Source of the DNA: JALEFZ01 sp038527485 | Lineage (GTDB): Bacteria; Bacteroidota; Bacteroidia; J057 | NCBI GenBank assembly: GCA_038527485.1 | Contig: JBCBFT010000001.1 | Location: 62,001-126,000 of the forward strand | Direction: 5' to 3' | Length of the DNA: 64,000 bases | Part shown: piece after piece, positions 36,310-45,514 of the stretch | Layout: each line of letters starts with the position of its first letter | Position numbering within the stretch: position 1 is the first letter of the stretch | Notes under the pieces: generated by a model | Databases searched by the model: none | Told to the model about the DNA's origin: nothing | Seen by the model: the letters and a program-made list of their open reading frames with translations, nothing else | Program-made: the position numbers and the translations under genes

Positions 36310-37362
36310 TCAAGCCGTAGCTACTTCTTCTTTTACCTCTTCTGTCTTATCCATTTTGCTGTCTACGGAAGGTGCTACAGTCAAATAGATATATCCTGCT
36401 AGCCCTGCTACTACCATCATGATAAACTGTGAAGCGTGCATCGCAAAGGCGAAGGTACGTCCCAACTCCTCAGAAGCTGCACCCGCAACCGCCAAGGTCG
36501 TAAATACAATGATCACTGCTGAGTGATACGAGCCAATTCCTCCAGGCGAAGGAATCGCCATGCCTATCCCACCAATAATCGTGACGATGGTCCCGAAGTA
36601 CAACAGATTGGTGTCGAGATCCTTTACCCCATCAATCGCGAAGAAGGCCACATAAGTCATCATGATGTAGCACACCCAGATGACGATGGTGTAGAAAATG
36701 AACAGAACAGGATTTTTCATGTAGCGGATGCTGATGGCACCCTCGATGAGAGATTGGACAAAACCCGCCAACTTCTGGAAGATGGGAATCTGCAAAATGC
36801 GCTTGCGGAAGATCAAGAAGACGACACCTCCCAATACACCTGCCCCCATGAGGATCAGCAAGGGCGAAGGGCCCTCTGAGCCACCTTCAGAACCACTGAA
36901 GCGATCCTGAATCAAAGCATCCAGTGTCTCAAACTCCATGACAAAAGCCAGCAAGATCAGCGACAGCAAGATGATCAGGTCAAAGACCCGCTCCACTACA
37001 ACCGTCCCCAGACTCGTCGTCACAGGGATCTTATCACTCTTGATGAGGATGGAGCATCTTGCCACCTCTCCTCCGCGTGGGATCGCCTGATTGACGAGGT
37101 AGCCTGTCATGACCGAGGCGAAGAGGCGAAGGTTGCTGGGATTGTAACCACTGGCGCGCATTTGCATCCCCCATCTGACGCCTCTTATGTAATGACTGAA
37201 CAAACCCACAGCCATCGAAAATAGCAGCCAGTTCCAATCTGCGTTCTTTACATCCTCGTAGACTTGGCCTACGTCCGTCCCACTGAGAGCCAAATAAAGT
37301 AGCCCTCCTCCCAACGCTAGACTGAGCAGGTATTTACCAATATTGATGAGATTTTTCTTCAA
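36310..37362 (-). CDS. YbhN/AglD-type flippase-like membrane protein (UPF0104)
   Basis: 350 residues with about eight transmembrane helices, the lysylphosphatidylglycerol-synthase TM-region family. Typical features are HYIRGVRWGMQMR (about 57-69), the NQAIPRGGEVARCSIL segment (about 90-105, the family's P-R-G-G-E-x-x-R) and PSPGGIGSYHSAVI near the C-terminus. The start is a TTG at 37362: an in-frame stop lies eight codons upstream and no ATG intervenes. The C-terminus is acidic and cytoplasmic. Family members are implicated in lipid or lipid-linked substrate transfer; no more precise role is visible. Confidence 0.8.
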   Translation of the reverse strand: MKKNLINIGKYLLSLALGGGLLYLALSGTDVGQVYEDVKNADWNWLLFSMAVGLFSHYIRGVRWGMQMRASGYNPSNLRLFASVMTGYLVNQAIPRGGEVARCSILIKSDKIPVTTSLGTVVVERVFDLIILLSLILLAFVMEFETLDALIQDRFSGSEGGSEGPSPLLILMGAGVLGGVVFLIFRKRILQIPIFQKLAGFVQSLIEGAISIRYMKNPVLFIFYTIVIWVCYIMMTYVAFFAIDGVKDLDTNLLYFGTIVTIIGGIGMAIPSPGGIGSYHSAVIIVFTTLAVAGAASEELGRTFAFAMHASQFIMMVVAGLAGYIYLTVAPSVDSKMDKTEEVKEEVATA

Positions 37363-37416
37363 AATATTTGGTTGTAAGATTTTTCAGTAAAACAAAACAC
37401 CTAAAATGAGTGGTGA

Positions 37417-37701
37417 TTCTACCTCAAAGTAAGAGAATTTCTCTCAAATATCTGGGCCAGTGAGTCTCTAAAATGGACCTTTCACGTCCCAATTACCAAA
37501 TCTGAACTATTCAGCGCCATTAGAGAGGAAGATTTTACCATTCAAAAGTACAGCAATACGCTCGATGAAAGGGACACGTATCTTTGGATGAAGCTCTCAA
37601 ATGAGATGGTCCATGTACCCATTAGATCAAATGCGCATGATGCCATCTATGTAGGAAAAACAGCCTTTCATTCGTTTTTTAACCAGAAGAGGCTGTATTA
37701 G
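37417..37701 (+). pseudogene. Possible gene remnant, no start codon
   Basis: A 94-codon frame between a TGA at 37414-37416 and a TAG at 37699-37701 reads like a real protein (for example WTFHVPITKSELF, TYLWMKLSNEMVHVPI) but has no usable ATG near its start. No family is recognised. It may be the 3' part of a gene whose 5' end was lost. A chance open frame is also possible. Confidence 0.35.
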
Positions 37702-37791
37702 TCATAATTTGAGAATGATAATTATTTCGTTTTCTATTTATCTGAGTTTTAGAAATAACCTCACGCCTTAACAACCAGTGATCTTGGCACC

Positions 37792-39192
37792 ATGAAGGTC
37801 AAAAAGCAACGTATCATTTTCGGCTACATCGTACTAGAACTAGTACTTCTCAATCTGGCTACCCTTGCGGCAGTCTACATCAAGTCATTGGTGTGGCCAG
37901 AAGAGCGCCTCGAACAGTTCCTTTCGGAGGACTACCTGCCACTGAGTTTGATTTACAACATCAGCTGGGTCATCATTGTATTGCTAAACGGGAATCAAGA
38001 TCACTTTGTTTTTGACTCCTTTGGTAAGCGTCTCAGAGACCTGATCACCAGTTCGTTTATCCTACTGGGTATGTCTTCTACTGTGATCCTACTTGCAGGT
38101 CTACACCAAAATCCTCTTACGATTTTGATTGGTCCTATCCTCATGTTCTCGGTCTTCAATCTACTGACCTTCCTCGTGATGAGTCGGATCATGAAAGACC
38201 CCAAAGACAAGAAGAATTTTGGTCTCAATCTGCTAGTGCTTGGAGCGGGAAAGTCGGGTAAGCAAGTCCTGAACTTTACCTCGCACAATAAACACTTGGG
38301 ATATAAGGTGGTAGGGTTCCTGGATGATCATTATCCTGGAAACAACGGCCTCAATCTTTTGGGTAAAATCAACGATCTTCCCTCTGTCCTAGATACAGAA
38401 ATGGTGGACGAAATCGTCATCACCCTTCCTCCCTCTCGTAGTGAGCAGATCAAAGAGGTCATAGAAGCCGCAGACTATCACGGGGTCCGCGTCAACATCG
38501 TCCCCGAATATCCCGAGCTAAACAATGAGCGCTATGAGTCTTACCAACTGGGGGATATGCCTGTTTTGCAACTGAAGCAAACGGCGCAAGACCAGTTCCA
38601 CAACTTCATGCTCAAGAAAATATTTGACATCCTTTTCGCTGGCATGTTCCTTTTGGTTTTCTCTCCTATACTGATTTTGATCGCTATCTTGATCAGATTG
38701 GACAGCAAAGGGCCGATCTTCTATAAGCCTATTCGTAAAGGAGAAGCAGGTGGAAACTTTGTGTGCTTTAAGTTCCGTACGATGTACGTAGATACCTCCA
38801 AGTTTGCAGGGATGAAGTCTACCACGAAAGACGATCCTCGTATCACACGCGTCGGAAAATATCTTCGTAAGTACTCACTGGACGAGTTGCCACAGTTCAT
38901 CAATGTACTTAGAGGTGACATGAGTGTCGTGGGACCTCGTCCACACCGCCTCAACCTCAACGATGAGTTTCAGCAGACGGTAGACAAGTACATGGTTCGC
39001 CACTACGTGAAGCCAGGCATCACAGGCTGGGCACAGGTCAACGGATGGCGTGGGCCTACCGAGACAGATGAGCAGAAGAGCGAGCGCGCCAAGCATGACC
39101 TTTGGTACGTAGAAAACTGGTCATTTTGGTTGGACATCAAGATCGTTTGGCTGACCGTGTTTGGAAGCAAGGTGCATAACAATGCTTTCTAA
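37792..39192 (+). CDS. WcaJ/WbaP-type undecaprenyl-phosphate sugar-phosphate transferase
   Basis: 466 residues. Four to five N-terminal membrane helices (about 8-135), a Rossmann-like CoA-binding-type domain (NLLVLGAGKSGKQVLNF, about 145-161), one re-entrant hydrophobic segment (about 280-302) and the PGT catalytic domain. The latter shows KFRTM (about 326), DELPQFINVLRGDMSVVGPRP and PGITGWAQVNGWRG. These enzymes transfer a hexose-1-phosphate from a UDP-sugar to undecaprenyl phosphate, the first step of repeat-unit synthesis. It could start the product of the 7-31 kb locus, though it lies 7 kb beyond it. Confidence 0.9.
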   Translation: MKVKKQRIIFGYIVLELVLLNLATLAAVYIKSLVWPEERLEQFLSEDYLPLSLIYNISWVIIVLLNGNQDHFVFDSFGKRLRDLITSSFILLGMSSTVILLAGLHQNPLTILIGPILMFSVFNLLTFLVMSRIMKDPKDKKNFGLNLLVLGAGKSGKQVLNFTSHNKHLGYKVVGFLDDHYPGNNGLNLLGKINDLPSVLDTEMVDEIVITLPPSRSEQIKEVIEAADYHGVRVNIVPEYPELNNERYESYQLGDMPVLQLKQTAQDQFHNFMLKKIFDILFAGMFLLVFSPILILIAILIRLDSKGPIFYKPIRKGEAGGNFVCFKFRTMYVDTSKFAGMKSTTKDDPRITRVGKYLRKYSLDELPQFINVLRGDMSVVGPRPHRLNLNDEFQQTVDKYMVRHYVKPGITGWAQVNGWRGPTETDEQKSERAKHDLWYVENWSFWLDIKIVWLTVFGSKVHNNAF

Positions 39193-39199
39193 AGATGGT

Positions 39200-39243
39200 G
39201 AGATGAGAGACTTGATCCCGTGAAGGATTTCACTAGATTCAAG
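39200..39243 (-). repeat. REP-like hairpin element, copy D
   Basis: Read on the minus strand: GTGAAATCCTTCACGGGATC then AAGTCTCTCATCTC, like copy A in order. Lies just after the WcaJ-type gene. Confidence 0.4.
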
Positions 39244-39414
39244 ACAGGAGATGAAAGTATAAGTAGAGATTATTTGATTTTTCTTCTCCCAATGAACAAA
39301 ATATAGGATATAATCTGCATAGAAGGGCTCACATTTCGAAAGGGATGTGGGCCCTACCCATTAAAAAAGTGCCAACACGCCATAGATGAAATGACAACGT
39401 GTCCCATTCTTATC

Positions 39415-40200
39415 CTACGCAGTCTGCAATGCTCCCTTTTGCAATCTCCCTGAAATAAACCGCCACAAAATCATCAGTCCGATCAAGACCATGCCTGCCA
39501 ATGCCGTGTAATACAGCGAAGGATACGCTCCCGAATGTCTGACGGCAATAGCACCTAGTGACCATATGCCTACGAAACCATAAGCATAAACCTTTCGGTA
39601 ATGGAGCATGAGGAGATTGGCCAAGGTGGCGATTGAGATCATGATGATTGTCCAGGCGATCTCATTGAGGGGGACGCCTTCCCAGCCGAGCTTGGCGAAG
39701 TAAGCAGAAAAGTTGGCTACGGTAGCCACGGTGATCCAGCCCGTGTAGATCTGGATGGGGATAGAAACCCAGCCACGCAAGGCAACGGACATCTTGGCTG
39801 TGTTGAGATCAAGCTTGACCACAATCATCAAAAGCGATACCAGGATAATCAACATGACGATCAGGCTAGCTCCTGTCCATTCGAGCAGCCACACCAGCAC
39901 CCAGAGGGAAGTGAAAAAGTTGGTGCAAATCAGCCAGGGAGCAAGTGTAGAGATGAAATCACTGGATGCGCTTGGCTTGAAGGCGCGATACATCATGAAT
40001 CCTGCTAGACCTAATTGCGTCAAGAAGATGATGCCCCAGATGGAAAAAGCATATCCAGCAGGTGTAAATAAATTGAAATATTCAGCACTTAAGCTGCCTA
40101 CGGTATTGCCATTGATACCTGTACTGCTACTGAGGATATTCCACCCGACAAAGATGATGGCCATTAGCAGATTGACGATAGATAAGACTTTTTTATTCAT
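39415..40200 (-). CDS. TspO/MBR-like tryptophan-rich membrane protein
   Basis: 261 residues, seven or more predicted helices and many Trp residues, cytoplasmic membrane. FTPAGYAFSIWGIIFLTQLG (about 45-64) is the hallmark of the larger bacterial tryptophan-rich sensory-protein relatives, which are longer than the classical five-helix TspO (~160 residues). Function is unknown; TspO proteins bind porphyrins and other hydrophobic ligands. A stand-alone gene, divergent from the next plus-strand gene across a repeat array. Confidence 0.7.
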   Translation of the reverse strand: MNKKVLSIVNLLMAIIFVGWNILSSSTGINGNTVGSLSAEYFNLFTPAGYAFSIWGIIFLTQLGLAGFMMYRAFKPSASSDFISTLAPWLICTNFFTSLWVLVWLLEWTGASLIVMLIILVSLLMIVVKLDLNTAKMSVALRGWVSIPIQIYTGWITVATVANFSAYFAKLGWEGVPLNEIAWTIIMISIATLANLLMLHYRKVYAYGFVGIWSLGAIAVRHSGAYPSLYYTALAGMVLIGLMILWRFISGRLQKGALQTA

Positions 40201-40802
40201 GATAAGGGTTCTTCTGCCAGAGATTTAGGAAAGAACTTTTCTGTACATGTTTTGATTTCTCCATATGAAAAGAACTATAGATGGAAATACATAGTGTCAC
40301 CGAACTAAATGTGAAACACCTCGCGCTACGTAGCCCCTTAGCCTAAAGCCAGCAAGTGCCACACACCTCCGCTCTGCGTAGTCCTCCAACTACGCAGCTT
40401 TTCCAATCTATTAGTTTCCTAACTAAACAGGCTGTATCCAGGCCCTATCTGGAACCTTCCCGCTCTGCGTAGTCCTCTAACTACGCAGCCCTCCAATCTA
40501 TTAGTTTCCTAACTAAACACGCCGCATCCAGACCAAATCTGGAACCTTCTCGCTCTGCGTAGTCCTCTAACTACGCAGCCCCTCAAATCTATTAGTTTCC
40601 TAACTAAGCAAGCCAGTTACAAACTGAAGGGAGTGAGAATGCTGTAGATACGTCCATTGATGGCGTATCCACAGCTTACAGCCAGGAAGCGTCCATCAAC
40701 AGGGAGGAAAAATGCGATTCTTCACGGAATTCGTAGAAAAAAGACGTATTTCGGCCTTCTCCTAAAATATTCCTTTATATTTTGAGCGAAAATAAAGGTA
40801 AA
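40201..40802. other. Divergent intergenic region with tandem hairpin array
   Basis: 602 bases between divergent genes. The centre is a tandem array (40370-40612). No consensus promoter was found for either gene. Confidence 0.5.
40370..40612. repeat. Tandem array of ~90-bp three-hairpin units
   Basis: Units start at 40370, 40461 and 40551 (the last partial). Each holds CTGCGTAGT-loop-ACTACGCAG (9-bp stem, 6-base loop) and TTAGTT-TCCT-AACTAA (6-bp stem). The two complete units also hold TCCAG...CTGGA, which reads TCCAGA...TCTGGA in unit 2. Loops vary while stems are kept, suggesting selection for structure. Confidence 0.8.
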
Positions 40803-41630
40803 ATGAAGCACACGTTTCTCCTCTTATTATGGATGTCGTGTTGGGGAATGGGCAGCTCTTTACAAGCCCAGGAAAGTGATTCCCTGACCAAGCAAGACAT
40901 GAGAAGAATTCGCAACCAGCAAAAGGAAAAATATTTCATTCTAGGGATTGGTGCGACCTACAATCGGATACTGGACCAGCAGATGTCTGGCAGTAACTAT
41001 TACGGAGCAGGTGGGACATTTTGGTGGGGAAGGCAAGTGACGACCCCCAAACTCATGAAGTCCTTTCATTTTTTTAAGGGAAATGTAGCGGGTTTATTCC
41101 CTCCTAGTCTTCAGTCACAAGTCATCATGGGGATGATTGAGTCTGATGTGGCCTATACCTATACCCTAAATGCATCAAAGGAAAGTCCCTGGACCCTGCG
41201 TGTGGGAGGTTTTGCAAGCCTATTCGGCAATGTCCGATTCAACACAGCCTTGGGCAATAGTGCGCTCAACTATGACATTATGCTGAGTGTCGGCCCTGCT
41301 TTTCAAGCCGAACGAAAGTTTACAATTCCCCTCCTAGAGCTACCTGCCTTACTGGATTATCGCTTTCGCGTACCGCTGTTGGCTTACCTCAATCGCTTAC
41401 CCGATTATAGTTTGCCCTACTTTGGAAGCCCCAAGGGATTCTTCATGCCATTTGGAAGACAAGGACGTGTCGTCTCTGATTTGGGACTCATTCTACCCTT
41501 ACGGTCGGGAAACTTGAATCGGGTCCGATTTGCCTACACATGGGATTTTTATGGTTATCGTGAGAGTGAGATTTTCGTGACGCGGGTAGCCTCTCATGCA
41601 TTGACTATTGCCTTACAAGTAAAATTATAA
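40803..41630 (+). CDS. Exported protein of unknown function, possibly outer-membrane barrel
   Basis: 275 residues from the ATG at 40803 (a TTG seven codons upstream is less likely). The signal peptide ends near SSLQAQ. The mature part has alternating aromatic strands (for example FILGIGATYNRIL, GAGGTFWWG, VRFAYTWDFYGY) and ends TIALQVKL, consistent with a small outer-membrane beta-barrel. No family is recognised and no catalytic motif seen. Confidence 0.6.
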   Translation: MKHTFLLLLWMSCWGMGSSLQAQESDSLTKQDMRRIRNQQKEKYFILGIGATYNRILDQQMSGSNYYGAGGTFWWGRQVTTPKLMKSFHFFKGNVAGLFPPSLQSQVIMGMIESDVAYTYTLNASKESPWTLRVGGFASLFGNVRFNTALGNSALNYDIMLSVGPAFQAERKFTIPLLELPALLDYRFRVPLLAYLNRLPDYSLPYFGSPKGFFMPFGRQGRVVSDLGLILPLRSGNLNRVRFAYTWDFYGYRESEIFVTRVASHALTIALQVKL

Positions 41631-41639
41631 CTGAATAAG

Positions 41640-41690
41640 AGACTGAAAGAGCTGATCCCGTTTGCGGGATTTCGTGTTGCTCAAGAAGTC
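41640..41690 (-). repeat. REP-like hairpin element, copy E
   Basis: Minus-strand reading CGAAATCCCGCAAACGGGAT followed by CAGCTCTTTCAGTCTC. The CCCG...CGGG stem is complete. It begins about 10 bases after the preceding gene and could act as its terminator. Confidence 0.4.
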
Positions 41691-41853
41691 GAGAATGGAG
41701 ACTTATCACATAAGCACCGAAAATGCATACTATGGATCCCATACAGGTTCTCTTCCAACTTACAAGTGGATTTGAAGTGTAAACGGAGAATGCTAGTGCT
41801 TTGAACATCATTTTTTTCCTTCCCGTAAAAAAATCCTTTTCTAATTATTGATC

Positions 41854-42891
41854 ATGAACAAAAAATATATATACCGAATCAGCCAATTTTGGGGCCTTTA
41901 CATGCTCTCTATGGCTCTTATATTCTGTCTAGGATGTGAGGCGCTGTTTATTCCAGCCAGCAATGGCACGAGGGAGACAGAGCTGTTTGAAGAGGCTTGG
42001 ACTTTTACCGATCGGGAATACTCCTTTTTCGAATACAAGAATATTGACTGGGATGCCACGCGATCACAGTTTGCGTCGAGGGTGAATGATGGGATGGGAG
42101 AAGAAGCCTTGTTTGATGTGCTGGCAGACATGTTATTTGTGTTGCGCGATGGCCACGTCAATCTGTCGTCTCCTTTTGACTTCAGCCGCAACTGGACTTG
42201 GTACCTTAATTCCCCCCCCAACTTCAACGCTGACATACTAGAACGAAATTATTTCAACGGAGAGCAACAGTTTGTAGGAGGATTTACGATCTATGATTTT
42301 GGTGACGTGGGCTATGTACGATACAGTAGTTTTATCAATGCAGTCTCGCCGACAAGCCTCAATTACATCTTTGGAGATGTTTTTAGAAATAAGCGAGGGG
42401 TGATTCTCGATGTACGCAACAATGGAGGTGGATCAGTACTCAATCGCGATCTTCTGGTAAGCAGGTTTACAGATACAGAAGTCGTGGCGGGACGTCAGCG
42501 CTACAAAAATGGGCCTGAGCATGATGACTTTTCTGATTTTGAGGATATCACCATTGCACCTTCTGCGGGCGATGCCTATCTCTCACCTGTAGTGCTCCTG
42601 ACCAATCGCAGCTCGTACAGTGCCACCAATCTCTTCACCCTCTGCATGAAAGAACTCCCACAAGTCACCGTTATGGGAGACACCACAGGCGGCGGGGGCG
42701 GTGCCCCCGCATTCACGGAGCTAGCCAATGGCTGGGTGATCCGCGTATCCGCCACGCAGTCTTTTGACAATGCAGGCTTCAATGTGGAGGACGGGATTCC
42801 GCCTGATGTCTTCGTGCAGATGGACTCGACAGATATTACCAATGGAGTAGATACGATATTGGAGGAGGCATTGGAGTTTTTACGCAGATAG
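41854..42891 (+). CDS. S41-family (tail-specific) protease lipoprotein
   Basis: 345 residues from the ATG at 41854. A lipoprotein signal leads to Cys28 (FCLGC). The S41 core shows GVILDVRNNGGGSVLNRDLL (about 183-202), the TSPc substrate strand, and SSYSATNLF (about 252-260) with the likely catalytic Ser, then GDTTGGGGG. No separate PDZ domain is obvious, so it is a small C-terminal-processing-type peptidase anchored in the envelope. A stand-alone gene; the substrate is unknown. Confidence 0.8.
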   Translation: MNKKYIYRISQFWGLYMLSMALIFCLGCEALFIPASNGTRETELFEEAWTFTDREYSFFEYKNIDWDATRSQFASRVNDGMGEEALFDVLADMLFVLRDGHVNLSSPFDFSRNWTWYLNSPPNFNADILERNYFNGEQQFVGGFTIYDFGDVGYVRYSSFINAVSPTSLNYIFGDVFRNKRGVILDVRNNGGGSVLNRDLLVSRFTDTEVVAGRQRYKNGPEHDDFSDFEDITIAPSAGDAYLSPVVLLTNRSSYSATNLFTLCMKELPQVTVMGDTTGGGGGAPAFTELANGWVIRVSATQSFDNAGFNVEDGIPPDVFVQMDSTDITNGVDTILEEALEFLRR

Positions 42892-43052
42892 AGAAGCTGA
42901 CTTTAGGTAAATGAAAGGAGGAGCTGTTCAATCATTCTCTCACAAGAAAATGGTCTGTGCAAATTCATAAAGTATGGGTTGAAAGGCGAATATGTCATAC
43001 GTTTAAAGAGATCTCTATGGACGACCTCGAGAGAATGGCTGACATACTGCCC

Positions 43053-43388
43053 TTATTGAGAATTCATGAGGGTGGAGACTTCATTTTTAAGAGAGGCTAA
43101 TTTTTGGATTACGAAGTACCAGATAGTTTTTGGATGAAAGCCATCATATTGATGAATAATCGTATTTCGCCTATTGATTAGCTCATCTGCCTGTGATAAT
43201 AGCACTTTCATCTGACGCAGTCTGTATGCAGCTTCTCCAATAATTTCCAATTTCCTTTCTACAGCACGTCTTACCGTAATATTTTACTCAAACTCTTCTA
43301 AGGTAGTGATATGCTTGAGGTGTACTTGTTGGATATAGTCTATCGAATTTGAAATATCAAATAGATACTTTCTCACTTTCCTGGTCAT
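43053..43388 (-). pseudogene. hepT: HepT-type HEPN toxin gene interrupted by an in-frame stop
   Basis: From an ATG at 43388, overlapping the mntA end by 32 bases, the frame reads MTRKVRKYLFDISNSIDYI and continues to EEFE, then TAA at 43284-43286. The same frame resumes with NITVRRAVERKLEIIGEAAY and carries RNTIIHQYD, the R-x4-H-x-Y active-site motif of HepT RNases, ending at 43053. The total would be 111 codons, the normal HepT length. One A-to-T change (AAA to TAA) explains the stop. As written, only fragments can be made, so the toxin is probably inactive. A 65-residue product from a later start would keep the motif but lose the N-terminal helices. Confidence 0.85.
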
Positions 43389-43710
43389 ACAACAAGACTT
43401 TTGTTTCTTCTATTTCCTCGATGAAATAAGGATTTTGGAGATTTTTGGCATATATCCAGTCTATAGTATGTCCGAAGAGCGCTTCTAAGCTATCTAATAG
43501 ATCCCACATATTATTTAAGAAATATTCAGCAGAAATAGCCTGCTCATCCCATTCATAAAGAAAATCTATATCGGAACTTTTGGTAAAATGTGAGCTGAAG
43601 ACTGAACCGAATACCCATAGCTTAGCTACATGGTGTTTTTGGCACAATGTATGAATCTCTCTCATACGAGATTTCAGAATAGCTGGCACATGTGGAAGCT
43701 GATTTTCCAT
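43357..43710 (-). CDS. mntA: MntA-type minimal nucleotidyltransferase antitoxin
   Basis: 117 residues. The nucleotidyltransferase signature GS-x10-D-x-D is complete (GSVFSSHFTKSSDIDF, about 35-50). Members of the MntA/HepT family AMPylate a Tyr next to the HEPN active site of HepT and so block it. The gene precedes and overlaps hepT, the usual arrangement. With hepT broken, it is an orphan antitoxin. AT-rich relative to neighbours. Confidence 0.85.
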   Translation of the reverse strand: MENQLPHVPAILKSRMREIHTLCQKHHVAKLWVFGSVFSSHFTKSSDIDFLYEWDEQAISAEYFLNNMWDLLDSLEALFGHTIDWIYAKNLQNPYFIEEIEETKVLLYDQESEKVSI

Positions 43711-43774
43711 TCATTTAATGATACGAAAATTCTTTTAATCAAGCCGTCCTTATCTTTTCAAAAGTCTTCTTCCG

Positions 43775-45514
43775 CTACTTCATCTCCACTTCCTGCTCTG
43801 TCTGTCCCACATGATCGCCCAGCACCCGCGCCAGAATCTTCTGCGTGATCAGGTAGGTTGGCTTCACACCAATTAATCCCAAACTCCCCGAAGCAAGCGT
43901 ACTCCCCGAGAGCAGCGGATTGTCCGAAGCATAATACGCATAGCGTACCACGACATCCTTCCCGATCGTCTGGCGAATGCGCGTCGCTGCCTGTATGGCT
44001 TTTTGGTAGTGGGCCCCCTCCATCTCTAGGCCGATGGCCTTCCAGGAAGACTGCTTGAAATAGGATAACACGTCCCGATTCTGAAGCGAAGTGCCCAGCA
44101 CTGTGATCATCGTGCCTTCGCAGATACGTCCCTGCATCTCAGCAAAATCCTCGCACGTGAAGTCGTTGTCAAAGGGATAATTGTCCGCCGTCCCCTCAAA
44201 AACATGTGAGTTGGGAATCATGATGTCTCCTTTACCACCTGTCAAAATACCTGCCTTACCCATGATGGAGATGGACCTGACGGGCATACGATAGGTGACG
44301 TCGTGTTCTTTGTAAGTTTTGAGCAGTTCATCCATTGTCTCGTAGGCCTGCTCGCCAAAGGCATAGTCCATGACCAAAATAAGCGGGCTCTGTCCGTTGG
44401 CGCTGGTGAGGTAAGGCTCTAGCGAAGGATGCATCTGGCCTTTGGGGAGCTGCCCGGTGTCAAAGACCTGAACGGTAATGTTTGTACCTGAAGGGTCGTC
44501 GAGTTGATACATGCCATGCTTGGCAGCAAACTCGCGTACCTTGTGGCGGAGGTCCCCATTTTCAGGTTGACTGAGCTTGAGCGCGAGCCCTTCTATGGTT
44601 TTTTCTTTGGGAAATGTAGAAGAAAGCGCAGGATAGGCGTACAATGCATTCATCACACTGTGAAGGTTGGCGCTGATGATGTGCATGGGGCGATCTATGA
44701 GGTCACGATCTATGATGAATTGCTTGATACGGTTGGCCCACATTTCACCATAGATGTGATGGCCGATGCGGTCGCGTAGGGTAGGGGTGAAGCTGACTTC
44801 ACGGATCTTGTGAGGATCGGTATCGTTGTCCATTGCGACTTTACCCAGCCAATAGACAACGTGAAAAAGGCCATTATTTTTATCGGGCTTGGATTCTAGT
44901 CGCTCGTAGGCATGCTGCGTTTCCTCAAAACTCCTACCCAAGATGGTGCTCAAGTGAGTGAATGCGACAGCTCGGTTGGTATCCGTGAGACGAACGTCTC
45001 CTGTGACAATCTTTTCCAGATATTGCCATTCAAGGGTAAATTCTCCTTCTTCTGTCAGCGCATGCTCATATATCTTGTCTGCCTCCATATACATAAAGGT
45101 CAGGTGGGTCAATATATCGTAGATCTCACTTCTCCCGCGTGTGACCTCAATGAACATATGCTCATCATCGATGCGGTAACAATTGCGGCGGCGGGCGGCG
45201 GGAACCAATACTTCAAATCCAGATTCTTGATAGCCCTCTTCGGAGATGAGTTTGATGTAGCGACATTCTTCGATGCCTTTGGGCTGGCGGTCTATGACAT
45301 AGATCAGGCCTGCCAGTTCTACTTTGGAGGGATTGGCCATGGAGCCGTAGATCTCAGGACTGAGGGTAAGGAGGGCTTCTGTCAGTACTTCTCCACGCTC
45401 GCCTAGATGGCGGTAGACACCACTGTTGAATAAGTGGCGCATTTCTATATAGAGTCTTTCGATGGCTGCTCTCGAGATACGGGCGCGGGTCAGTGTGATC
45501 GGGTTTACGGGCAT
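43775..45514 (-). CDS. Conserved Bacteroidota protein with nucleoside-phosphorylase-like C-terminal half
   Basis: 579 residues, cytoplasmic, no signal. The N-terminal half (1-~300) is helical and I recognise no motif in it. The C-terminal half (~330-560) resembles purine-nucleoside-phosphorylase/AMP-nucleosidase folds: SISIMGKAGIL (about 415), TVLGTSLQNRDV, and GLEMEGAHYQKAI (about 505-517), the E-M-E-G motif that binds ribose and purine in that superfamily, then RYAYYASDNPL. I believe it belongs to the DUF6909 family, recalled and not checked. A nucleosidase or phosphorylase activity is plausible but unproven. It is divergent from rplU. Confidence 0.6.
   Translation of the reverse strand: MPVNPITLTRARISRAAIERLYIEMRHLFNSGVYRHLGERGEVLTEALLTLSPEIYGSMANPSKVELAGLIYVIDRQPKGIEECRYIKLISEEGYQESGFEVLVPAARRRNCYRIDDEHMFIEVTRGRSEIYDILTHLTFMYMEADKIYEHALTEEGEFTLEWQYLEKIVTGDVRLTDTNRAVAFTHLSTILGRSFEETQHAYERLESKPDKNNGLFHVVYWLGKVAMDNDTDPHKIREVSFTPTLRDRIGHHIYGEMWANRIKQFIIDRDLIDRPMHIISANLHSVMNALYAYPALSSTFPKEKTIEGLALKLSQPENGDLRHKVREFAAKHGMYQLDDPSGTNITVQVFDTGQLPKGQMHPSLEPYLTSANGQSPLILVMDYAFGEQAYETMDELLKTYKEHDVTYRMPVRSISIMGKAGILTGGKGDIMIPNSHVFEGTADNYPFDNDFTCEDFAEMQGRICEGTMITVLGTSLQNRDVLSYFKQSSWKAIGLEMEGAHYQKAIQAATRIRQTIGKDVVVRYAYYASDNPLLSGSTLASGSLGLIGVKPTYLITQKILARVLGDHVGQTEQEVEMK

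Noticed and set aside
40370..40612. Possible CRISPR array
   Set aside because: Whole ~90-bp units repeat, with no short direct repeat plus unique spacers, and no cas genes are nearby.
44504..45406. Long plus-strand frames opposite the nucleosidase-like gene
   Set aside because: Antisense shadows of the 579-residue minus-strand gene; no domain features.
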